Part shown: in pieces, positions 1 through 6,091 of the stretch
How the letters are laid out: every line of letters begins with the position of its first letter
Position numbering within the stretch: position 1 is the first letter of the stretch
Assembly: GCA_039808645.1 (NCBI GenBank)
Contig: JBDHTL010000082.1
Location: forward strand, 1 to 16,244
From: JAJXWB01 sp039808645
Lineage (GTDB): Bacteria; Pseudomonadota; Alphaproteobacteria; Rhizobiales; Beijerinckiaceae
Length of the DNA: 16,244 nucleotides
Direction: 5' to 3'
Notes under the pieces: model-generated
Told to the model about the DNA's origin: nothing
What the model saw: only the letters and a program-made list of their open reading frames with translations
Database searches by the model: none
Translations under genes and position numbers: made by a program

Positions 1-1537
1 CCGGGCGCAGCACGACGTCCGCCAGCGCAGCGCCGATCGCAAGCGCCGGCCGCCAGGTCAGCGCAAACACGATGAGCCCCGTGAGGCCGGCGCCGGCCGC
101 GAGCTCTATGGCGCGCCGGCGCAGGTCGTCCGGCGTGGCGCCGCGTTCGACGAGGCCGATGTTCGCCAGCGCGGAGACCAGCCGCTCGCCGGCCTCGATC
201 GTATCTTGCTCCTGCTCGACATGCGGCTCGACCACGCCGAGCGCGACCGTGTCGTTGCTGTGCGGATCGATCAGCAGCAGGCCGCCGAGCGACTGGTTCG
301 CCGCATAGTCGGCGGCGACGATGTCGGTCTCGAAACGCAGGGTCGCGAGCCCGATTCCGTTCATCGCCAGAGAGGTCGTCGGCTCCGGCTGATAGGTGTG
401 CACGTCGACCGCGTGATGCAGCGCGACGATGCGCGCGGCCGTGACGGCGGCGCCGATCTTGACGAGATAATTGCGGCCCGGCGTGACCGGCGCGTCGGTG
501 AGCGCGAGCAGGCGCGCGTCGAGTTGCCGCCGCGCCTTTACCGGCGAATCCACGCGAACGATGACGTCGCCGCGCGAAATGTCGATTTCATCGGCCAGCG
601 TCAGCGTGATCGCTTCGCCGGCGCCGGCGCGATCTTGCGGCCCGGAGGGCCCGACAATGCCGGAAACGCGCGTGATCTTGCCCCGCGGAAGCGCGACGAT
701 GGCGTCGCCGACCTCGATCGCGCCCGACGCCACGGAGCCCGAGAAGCCTCGGAAGTCGAGATTCGGCCGATTGACCCATTGAACCGGAAACCGGAATTCG
801 TCGTCCCCCGCTGGCGCGGCCTCGATCGTCTCGAGCAATTCGAGCAGCGAGCGTCCCTTGCGCCACGGCGTCCGGGCCGAGGGCGCCACGACATTGTCGC
901 CGAAGCGCGCCGAGACCGGAATGATGTTCGTTTCGACGAAGCCGAGCGAAGCGGCGAGCGCGCTGTAGTCCGCCTCGATCTTGCGGAACGTCTGTTCGTC
1001 GTAGCCGACGAGGTCGATCTTGTTGACGGCGACGATCACGCGACGCACGCCGAGCATCGAGACGATGTAGGAATGGCGACGCGTCTGCGGCAGGATGCCC
1101 TTGCGGGCGTCGACGAGAATGATCGCGACGTCGGCCGTCGAGGCGCCGGTCGCCATGTTGCGCGTATATTGTTCGTGGCCGGGCGTGTCGGCGGCGATGA
1201 AGGCGCGGTTGGCGGTGGAGAAATAGCGGTAGGCTACATCGATCGTGATGCCCTGTTCGCGCTCGGCGGACAGGCCGTCCACGAGCAGCGCGAAATCGAC
1301 GTCCTCGCCCGTCGTGCCGAAGCGCGCGCTGTCGCGGTTCAGCGCCTCCAGCTGGTCCTCGAACACGGAGCCCGTCTCGAACAGCAGGCGGCCGAGCAAC
1401 GTGGACTTGCCGTCGTCCACGGATCCGCACGTGATGAAGCGCAGGAGCGAGCGCTGCGGCGCGGCGACGGTCGCAACGGCTTTCACGTCTTTTCTCTCGT
1501 CGGGGGCGGCGTCGACGAGCTTCAGGTTCGGACGCAT
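1..1537 (-). CDS. cysN: Sulfate adenylyltransferase subunit 1 (CysN), partial, with hydrophobic C-terminal extension
   Basis: Regulatory GTPase subunit of ATP sulfurylase; with CysD it makes APS from sulfate and ATP in the cytoplasm. The gene reads leftward and leaves the window without a stop, so 512 residues are visible. The elongation-factor-like G domain is clear: P-loop GSVDDGKS at residues 38-45, then DTPGHEQY and NKID. The CysN core ends near residue 437. What follows is not an APS kinase (CysC) domain as in cysNC/nodQ fusions. It is a linker rich in acidic residues, an RRR patch at 473-475 and two hydrophobic stretches, about 478-495 and 498-510, whose pattern resembles DUF2061; this last assignment is inference. 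The start ATG overlaps the cysD stop by one base (TGATG), with AGGAAGG upstream, implying translational coupling. The CysN identity is secure; only the tail is uncertain. Confidence 0.96.
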   Translation of the reverse strand, partial: MRPNLKLVDAAPDERKDVKAVATVAAPQRSLLRFITCGSVDDGKSTLLGRLLFETGSVFEDQLEALNRDSARFGTTGEDVDFALLVDGLSAEREQGITIDVAYRYFSTANRAFIAADTPGHEQYTRNMATGASTADVAIILVDARKGILPQTRRHSYIVSMLGVRRVIVAVNKIDLVGYDEQTFRKIEADYSALAASLGFVETNIIPVSARFGDNVVAPSARTPWRKGRSLLELLETIEAAPAGDDEFRFPVQWVNRPNLDFRGFSGSVASGAIEVGDAIVALPRGKITRVSGIVGPSGPQDRAGAGEAITLTLADEIDISRGDVIVRVDSPVKARRQLDARLLALTDAPVTPGRNYLVKIGAAVTAARIVALHHAVDVHTYQPEPTTSLAMNGIGLATLRFETDIVAADYAANQSLGGLLLIDPHSNDTVALGVVEPHVEQEQDTIEAGERLVSALANIGLVERGATPDDLRRRAIELAAGAGLTGLIVFALTWRPALAIGAALADVVLRP

Positions 1538-2439
1538 CAGAAATAGCCTTCCTGCTTCTTCAGCTCCATCGAGCTCGCCCCGTCATGATCGATGACGCGG
1601 CCCTGACGTTCGGAGGAGCGCGACGCGCGCATTTCCGCGATGATCTCGGGCAGGGTGGCGGCCGCGCTTTCGACGGCGCCGGTCAGCGGATAGCAGCCGA
1701 GCGTGCGGAAGCGGACCAGTTTCATCTGCGGAACTTCGCCCGGCAGCAGCGGCAGGCGCTCGTCGTCGCGCATGATCAGCGCGCCGCTGCGCTCCACCAC
1801 CGGCCGACGCTTTGCGAAATAGAGCGGAACGACCGGAATCTTCTCGAGCGCGATGTAGTCCCACACGTCCGCTTCGGTCCAGTTGGACAGCGGGAAGACG
1901 CGAAAACTCTCGCCCTTGCGCTTGCGCGTATTGAACGCGCGCCACGGCTCCGGCCGCTGCGCCTTCGGATCCCAGCGATGATCGGGCGTGCGCAGCGAGA
2001 AGATGCGCTCCTTGGCGCGGCTCTTCTCCTCGTCGCGCCGCGCGCCGCCGAACGCCGCGTCGAAACCGTACTTGTCGAGCGCCTGCTTCAGGCCCTGCGT
2101 CTTCATCACGTCCGTATGGACGGCGGAGCCGGAAGCGATCGGATTGACGCCGGCCGCAACGCCCTCCTGATTCATGTGCACGATCAGTTCGAGTCCGAGC
2201 CGCTTTGCCGTCTCGTCGCGAAACGAGATCATTTCCCTGAACTTCCAGCCGGTGTCGACATGCAGCAGCGGGAAGGGCGGCTTGCCCGGCGCGAAGGCCT
2301 TCATGGCCAGGTGCAGCAGCACCGCAGAATCCTTGCCGATCGAATAGAGCAGCACCGGCCGTTCGCAGGTGGCGGCGACCTCGCGCAGAATGAAGATCGC
2401 TTCGGCTTCCAGAGCCTGGAGATGCGTCAGACGGCCCAT
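1537..2439 (-). CDS. cysD: Sulfate adenylyltransferase subunit 2 (CysD)
   Basis: Catalytic subunit of ATP sulfurylase, adenylating sulfate to APS as a complex with CysN. The protein is 300 residues, close to the usual length of about 302. The N-type ATP pyrophosphatase PP-loop is seen as YSIGKDSAV at residues 32-40. The conserved GARRDEEKSRAKER segment and the typical C-terminal KKQEGYF ending are also present. The start at 2439 is chosen because it gives the canonical N-terminus (MGRLTHLQ) and has GGGGGA six bases upstream; the same frame stays open further upstream, but that part lies inside cysH. It overlaps the end of cysH by 13 bases and the start of cysN by one base, so the three are very likely cotranscribed and translationally coupled. 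Confidence 0.97.
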   Translation of the reverse strand: MGRLTHLQALEAEAIFILREVAATCERPVLLYSIGKDSAVLLHLAMKAFAPGKPPFPLLHVDTGWKFREMISFRDETAKRLGLELIVHMNQEGVAAGVNPIASGSAVHTDVMKTQGLKQALDKYGFDAAFGGARRDEEKSRAKERIFSLRTPDHRWDPKAQRPEPWRAFNTRKRKGESFRVFPLSNWTEADVWDYIALEKIPVVPLYFAKRRPVVERSGALIMRDDERLPLLPGEVPQMKLVRFRTLGCYPLTGAVESAAATLPEIIAEMRASRSSERQGRVIDHDGASSMELKKQEGYF

Positions 2440-3185
2440 TGGCTGTCCCCCTCGGCCGCGCCGCGCGGCAGGATCTTTCCGTCTGGCGCGAGATGCAGGC
2501 CGCATTCTTTCTTGTCGTCGTTCTCCCACCACCAGCGGCCCGCGCGCTCGTCTTCGCCCGGCCGGATCGCGCGCGTGCAGGGCGCGCAGCCGATGGAGGG
2601 GAAGCCCTGCGCATGCAGCGCGTTGACCGGCACGCCGCGATCCTCGACCTCCGCGACGATCTGGTCGCGCGAGCAGCTGGCGAGCGGATTGGCCTTGAGG
2701 ATGCGGAAGCTCGGGTCGAACGTCACGAACGGGATGCCGCGACGATTGTCCGACTGGTCGGCGCGCAGGCCCGTCACCCAGGCGCCGGCGCCCTCGAGCG
2801 CGCGGCGCAGCGGCGCGACCTTGCGAACCTCGCAGCACGTCTTTCGCTGTGCGACGCTCTCGTACTGGCCGTCGATGCCCTGCGTCTCGACCAGCGTTTC
2901 GAGCGCGGCCGCGCCCGGATAGAAGGCGCGCACCTTCTTGCCGTACTTGCGCTCCGTCTCCGCCCAGACCGCGTAGGTCTCGGGAAACAGCCGCCCGGTG
3001 TCGAGTGTCGCGATCTCGATCTCGAGATCGTTGGCGAAGATCAGGTCGGTGAGGAACTGGTCCTCGATGCCGAAGCTGGTCGTGAACACGATCCGGCCGT
3101 CGACCTGCGCGCGCAGAAGCATCAGGCGGGCGAGCGGATCGCGACCGGGGAATCCGAGGTTGAGGGAAGCGGCCTTGTCATGCAT
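2427..3185 (-). CDS. cysH: Adenosine 5'-phosphosulfate (APS) reductase, 4Fe-4S type
   Basis: Cytoplasmic thioredoxin-dependent reductase releasing sulfite from activated sulfate, 252 residues. It has the adenylyl-binding TTSFGIEDQ segment near 35-43 and LDTGRLFPET at 61-70. Four cysteines characteristic of the 4Fe-4S branch are present: the CC pair at 117-118 (RKTCCEVRK) and C200/C203 (GCAPC). The catalytic cysteine is C228 in KKECGLH. In the family this cysteine set marks enzymes that use APS; enterobacterial PAPS reductases lack the CC and CxxC pairs. Direct APS use agrees with the lack of a visible APS kinase. The start at 3185 overlaps the DUF934 stop by 8 bases and has GAAGG eight bases upstream. 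Substrate preference is inferred from the motif. Confidence 0.96.
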   Translation of the reverse strand: MHDKAASLNLGFPGRDPLARLMLLRAQVDGRIVFTTSFGIEDQFLTDLIFANDLEIEIATLDTGRLFPETYAVWAETERKYGKKVRAFYPGAAALETLVETQGIDGQYESVAQRKTCCEVRKVAPLRRALEGAGAWVTGLRADQSDNRRGIPFVTFDPSFRILKANPLASCSRDQIVAEVEDRGVPVNALHAQGFPSIGCAPCTRAIRPGEDERAGRWWWENDDKKECGLHLAPDGKILPRGAAEGDSQWAV

Positions 3186-3690
3186 GGCGTGCGCCTTCGG
3201 TTGCCTTGCGGCGGGCTTCGAGCCGCCGTTCGAGAATGGTGGCCGGCCTGGCGTAGCCGGGCTGATAGGGCAGCGAGATGGCGCTGAACGCCTTCGTCCA
3301 TTGCGCTTCCGTCTGGCGCGCGGCGATCGCCTCGGGCAGTTCGATCTCGTCGAACCCGCAAGCGAAGGCGTAGGGGCCCTGATCGGGAATCAGCGGCCCG
3401 ACCGCGCGCAGCCTTCCCTTGAAGCCGTCCTGGCGCAGCCGTTTGGCGAGCGAGAAGCCGCGCCCGTCGCTGAAGGCCGGGAAGACGATCGCGATCAGCG
3501 CGACGCGATCGAACAGGGCGGCCAGCCGCTCGACATCGGTATTGTTGGCGACCTCGACCCCGACCGGCGCATCGGCGCCGCGCGCTTCGAGAGCCGCGTT
3601 GACCTCCGCGAGTTGCACGATGGGCGACCCGCCCGAGCCGTCGCGCGAAAAATCGTCCGTCCGATATCCGGCGCGATCAAGCAGCTTCAT
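3178..3690 (-). CDS. DUF934 family protein, sulfite reduction accessory
   Basis: A 170-residue cytoplasmic protein of the DUF934 family, whose members almost always sit beside sulfite reductase and cysH in proteobacteria; the biochemical role is not established. Family features visible are the FPAFSDGRGFSLAKRLR segment, then GRLRAVGPLIPDQ and the CGFDEIEL stretch. The frame can be extended to a GTG at 3702. The ATG at 3690 is preferred because GGTGGAG lies six bases before it, and the resulting N-terminus (MKLLDRAG) looks natural. With this start it overlaps the end of the sulfite reductase gene by 14 bases and the start of cysH by 8. Its position inside the operon suggests it helps sulfite reductase, perhaps in electron supply or assembly; that is inference. 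Confidence 0.9.
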   Translation of the reverse strand: MKLLDRAGYRTDDFSRDGSGGSPIVQLAEVNAALEARGADAPVGVEVANNTDVERLAALFDRVALIAIVFPAFSDGRGFSLAKRLRQDGFKGRLRAVGPLIPDQGPYAFACGFDEIELPEAIAARQTEAQWTKAFSAISLPYQPGYARPATILERRLEARRKATEGARHA

Positions 3691-5344
3691 TTTGCGCTCC
3701 ACCCAGGAATGCGGCCTTGAAGGCGCCGACGCCGAGGCGCTTGACGGCCTCGATGAAGGTTTCGCCGGCTCGGCGCTGCGCCAGATAGACGCCGACGACG
3801 CGCTCGATGGCGTCCGGCACTTCGTCCGCCGTCAGGCCCGGGCCGAGCAATTCGCCGATCGCCATGTTTTCCGAGGAATCGCCGCCGAGCGTCACCTGGT
3901 AGGATTCCTGCCCGCGCTTCTCGAGGCCGAGAATGCCGATATGGCCGACATGGTGATGGCCGCAGGCGTTGATGCAGCCGGATATCTTGATCTGCAGCGG
4001 CCCGATGTCCGCCTGGCGCGCCTTGTCGGCGAAACGCGTGGCGATCGCCTGCGCGATCGGGATCGAACGAGCCGTCGCCAGCGCGCAATAGTCGAGGCCG
4101 GGGCAGGAGATGATGTCGGTGACGAGGCCGACATTGGGCGTCGCGAGCCGGGCCCCGGCGAGCTCTTTCCAGAGAGCGTGCAATTCGTCCTGCTTCACGT
4201 AGGGCAGCACGAGATTCTGGGCGTGCGTGACGCGCAATTCGCCGAGCGAATAACGATCGGTGAGATCGGCGAACAGGCGCATCTGCGCGGAGGTCATGTC
4301 CCCCGGCACGCCGCCGACGGGCTTCAGCGACACGGTGACCGCCGCATAGCCGTCGACCTTGTGCGAGAACAGGCTGTTGACGACCCATTCGGCGAAAGCG
4401 GGATCGGTCTTGCGCGCGGCTTCGAATGTCTCGGAACGTGCGGGCAGGCGCTCGTAGTTCTTCTGCGCGAAGCTCGCCGCGATGCGCGCGAGTTCCGCGG
4501 TCTCGTCGTCGGCATAGGAGGGGCCGGCCGCAAATTCGGCTTCGACGCGCTCGCGGAACGTCTCGACGCCGATCTCGTGGACGAGGATCTTGATGCGCGC
4601 CTTGAACTTGTTGTCGCGCCGGCCGTCGGCATTGTAGACGCGCAGCAGCGCCTCGAGATAGGCGAGCAATTGTCCGCGCGGCAGGAAGTCGCGCACGACC
4701 TTGCCGACCATCGGCGTGCGGCCGAGGCCGCCGCCGGCGAGGATCTGGTAACCGATTTCGCCCGCCTTGTTGCGCACGATGCGCACGCCGACGTCGTGCG
4801 ACTTCAAGACCGCGCGATCGGCGGCGGACGCGATGACGGCGATCTTGAACTTGCGCGGCAGGAACGAAAACTCCGGATGCAGGCTCGACCACTGGCGCAG
4901 CAGTTCTGCGACCGGGCGCGGGTCCTCGATCTCGTCGCCCGCGACGCCGGCGAACTGGTCGGCCGTGACGTTGCGGACGTCGTTGCCGGAGGTCTGGATG
5001 CAATGCATCTCGACGTCGGCGAGGAGGTCGAGGATATCGGGCACGTCGCGCAGCTTTATCCAGTTGAACTGGAGATTCGTGCGCGTGGTGAAATGGCCGT
5101 AGCCCTTGTCGTATGCGTCGGCGATGCGCGCGAGCTGGCGCAGCTGGCGCGATGACAGCGAGCCGTAGGGAATGGCGATACGCAGCATGTAGGCATGCAA
5201 TTGCAGGTAGAGGCCGTTCTGCAGGCGCAGCGGTCGGAACTCGTCCTCGGTCAGCGATCCCGAGAGGCGGCGGTCGACCTGGTCGCGGAATTGCGCCACC
5301 CGTTCGCGCACGAAGCGCTCATCGAATTCGTCGTAGCGATACAT
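3677..5344 (-). CDS. cysI: Ferredoxin-type nitrite/sulfite reductase, siroheme and 4Fe-4S (CysI/NirA family)
   Basis: Six-electron reduction of sulfite to sulfide (family members can also act on nitrite). The protein has 555 residues, typical of single-chain NirA/CysI enzymes. It has two ferredoxin-like half domains and two siroheme-binding repeats, with HFTTRTNLQF in the N-terminal half. The cluster/siroheme cysteines are C414 and C420 (CPGLDYC, C-x5-C) and C457 and C461 (CINAC, C-x3-C), followed by GHHHVGH. It begins 3 bases after the DUF2849 stop, with GGAG inside the last codons of that gene. The place next to DUF934, cysH and cysDN points to sulfite as substrate. No CysJ flavoprotein is encoded here, so ferredoxin is the likely donor. 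Siroheme synthase (cysG), usually nearby, is not in the window. Confidence 0.95.
   Translation of the reverse strand: MYRYDEFDERFVRERVAQFRDQVDRRLSGSLTEDEFRPLRLQNGLYLQLHAYMLRIAIPYGSLSSRQLRQLARIADAYDKGYGHFTTRTNLQFNWIKLRDVPDILDLLADVEMHCIQTSGNDVRNVTADQFAGVAGDEIEDPRPVAELLRQWSSLHPEFSFLPRKFKIAVIASAADRAVLKSHDVGVRIVRNKAGEIGYQILAGGGLGRTPMVGKVVRDFLPRGQLLAYLEALLRVYNADGRRDNKFKARIKILVHEIGVETFRERVEAEFAAGPSYADDETAELARIAASFAQKNYERLPARSETFEAARKTDPAFAEWVVNSLFSHKVDGYAAVTVSLKPVGGVPGDMTSAQMRLFADLTDRYSLGELRVTHAQNLVLPYVKQDELHALWKELAGARLATPNVGLVTDIISCPGLDYCALATARSIPIAQAIATRFADKARQADIGPLQIKISGCINACGHHHVGHIGILGLEKRGQESYQVTLGGDSSENMAIGELLGPGLTADEVPDAIERVVGVYLAQRRAGETFIEAVKRLGVGAFKAAFLGGAQNEAA
3697..3703 (-). promoter_or_regulatory. 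Ribosome binding site deciding the DUF934 start
   Basis: On the minus strand this reads GGTGGAG, ending six bases before the ATG at 3690. It lies inside the last codons of the sulfite reductase gene. It is the reason for choosing the ATG at 3690 over the in-frame GTG at 3702. Confidence 0.6.
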
Positions 5345-5347
5345 GGA

Positions 5348-5689
5348 TTACTCCGCGGCGGCGCTGGCGTAAGCGGCGAATTCCGCCTGCTTGCCGAGTT
5401 CGGGATGGACGGACGGGCCGAGCGTCTTGAACCGCTCGCGAAAATGACGCGGCACCGGGACGCCGTTCCTGACGTCGACATCGATCAGGTAGGCGTCGAT
5501 CACTTCCTGGCGCGCGACGGCCTGCACGGCTTCGACCGCCAGAACGTCGGCCGCGTCCCGGTCGGTCGCGACGCGCGCCCGCGCGGGATCGCGGGTCCAG
5601 CCGACGGCGGTGCGGAAGACCACGTGGCCTTCCCGCAAATCGTTGGCGATCAGGATCGCCGGCAGCGGCTGGCCCTTGGTCGCAGACAT
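5348..5689 (-). CDS. DUF2849 domain protein, first gene of the cys operon
   Basis: A small 113-residue protein matching the DUF2849 pattern of alphaproteobacteria, found directly upstream of sulfite reductase genes. Visible features are an N-terminal LPAILIANDLREGHVVFR stretch, a WTRDPARA motif, and a middle part with DAYLIDVDV followed by PRHFRERFK. It has no cysteines, signal peptide or membrane segment, so it is probably cytoplasmic. No biochemical function is known for the family; association with sulfite reductase is by neighbourhood only. The ATG at 5689 is chosen because AGAGGGA lies seven bases upstream. The frame is open to 5734, but that extension starts in the leader and has no such site. 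It is separated from the sulfite reductase start by 3 bases. Confidence 0.85.
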   Translation of the reverse strand: MSATKGQPLPAILIANDLREGHVVFRTAVGWTRDPARARVATDRDAADVLAVEAVQAVARQEVIDAYLIDVDVRNGVPVPRHFRERFKTLGPSVHPELGKQAEFAAYASAAAE

Positions 5690-5716
5690 CTGGCTTTCCC
5701 TCTCGAAACGCGGAAG

Positions 5717-5730
5717 GGGCCGCAAGGCCC
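5717..5730 (-). other. Small hairpin in the cys operon leader
   Basis: Five-base perfect inverted repeat GGGCC/GGCCC with a four-base loop (GCAA on the plus strand, TTGC on the minus strand), 28 bases before the DUF2849 start codon. In the minus-strand transcript it would lie just upstream of the ribosome binding site. There is no U-run, so it is not a terminator. Short GC-rich hairpins are common by chance in this DNA, so a regulatory role is only a possibility. Confidence 0.3.
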
Positions 5731-5790
5731 GCATGGTCGAGCATCACCTACGTCCCGCGGGCTCCTGTCTCAATCGGGGTTGGAGAGAAA

Positions 5791-5811
5791 GACCTGCCAA
5801 ACATGACCTGC
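5791..5811. repeat. Tandem 7-mer GACCTGC, 14-base period
   Basis: Two exact copies of GACCTGC at 5791-5797 and 5805-5811, separated by CAAACAT. They lie about 100-120 bases upstream of the DUF2849 start. The spacing puts the two copies 14 bases apart in the same orientation, which could be two half-sites of a regulator of the cys operon. There is no matching site elsewhere to support this, so it may be chance. Confidence 0.35.
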
Positions 5812-5900
5812 GGAAGAGATGGATTTTCTCGAGCGCCCCGGAGCGCCGCGGATTTGCGCAGGGATGTGAAATCGGAGGCAATTGATTGCTATTGATGCAG

Positions 5901-5917
5901 TGCACAAAGGAAGCGCG
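5901..5917 (+). promoter_or_regulatory. Weak NtrC-like enhancer candidate
   Basis: TGCACAAAGGAAGCGCG keeps a full left half (TGCAC) of the NtrC consensus TGCACC-N5-GGTGCA but only three of six bases of the right half. It lies about 140 bases upstream of the sigma-54 promoter, the usual distance for an NtrC enhancer. Another TGCA follows at 5919-5922. Position supports it more than sequence does. Confidence 0.2.
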
Positions 5918-6040
5918 CTGCAATGCGATCGACGTCATCGGCGCCCGCCGAAGCGGCGCCGCGAGGGCGGAATCGAAAGATCGTCAATGTCGGAAATGAT
6001 ATTTATCAAGTTTCTTATGAATTGAAAACACACGTCTATT

Positions 6041-6055
6041 TGGCACGCGGCTTGC
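6041..6055 (+). promoter_or_regulatory. Sigma-54 (RpoN) promoter of the nirB operon
   Basis: The sequence TGGCACGCGGCTTGC matches the sigma-54 consensus TGGCACG-N4-TTGC exactly. The invariant GG is at 6042-6043 and the invariant GC at 6054-6055 with correct spacing; only the optional A/T after TTGC is replaced by G. Transcription would start near 6066-6067, leaving a leader of about 25 bases before the nirB ATG. This implies nitrogen control through NtrC or a similar activator. The leader is too short to hold the two-hairpin element read by NasT-type antiterminators. Confidence 0.88.
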
Positions 6056-6091
6056 GAGGTTGGTTTCGAAGAATCCTTCGGAGCAGGGCCG

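Larger units (their letters stand above)
5690..6091. other. Divergent intergenic region between the cys and nir/nas operons
   Basis: About 400 bases without a convincing gene, placed between two operons that start outward from it. The right part (about 5995-6040) is markedly AT-rich compared with the rest of the window and leads into a sigma-54 promoter for nirB. The left part, which becomes the leader of the cys operon, holds a tandem GACCTGC repeat (5791-5811), a CCCGCGGG palindrome (5754-5761) and a small hairpin GGGCC-loop-GGCCC (5717-5730). No convincing sigma-70 -35/-10 pair was found for the cys operon, although it must start here or further right. Frames crossing the region have no family-like content. 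Confidence 0.8.

Noticed and set aside
1..230. CysNC (nodQ-like) fusion with APS kinase
   Set aside because: The sequence after the CysN core has no P-loop kinase motif and is hydrophobic; a kinase further left cannot be excluded but is unlikely with a four-cysteine APS reductase.
206..1546. Long open frame on the plus strand opposite cysN (446 codons)
   Set aside because: Arginine-, alanine- and glycine-rich shadow of a GC-rich gene; the opposite strand encodes an unmistakable CysN with all GTPase motifs.
5740..5900. Riboswitch (such as SAM-II) or leader peptide in front of the cys operon
   Set aside because: No conserved riboswitch core was recognised, and the small frames there have no run of cysteine or methionine codons.
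5881..6030. FNR/Anr-type box (TTGAT-N4-ATCAA)
   Set aside because: The TTGAT at 5882-5886 and the TATCAA at 6004-6009 are not paired with a proper second half-site at the right distance.
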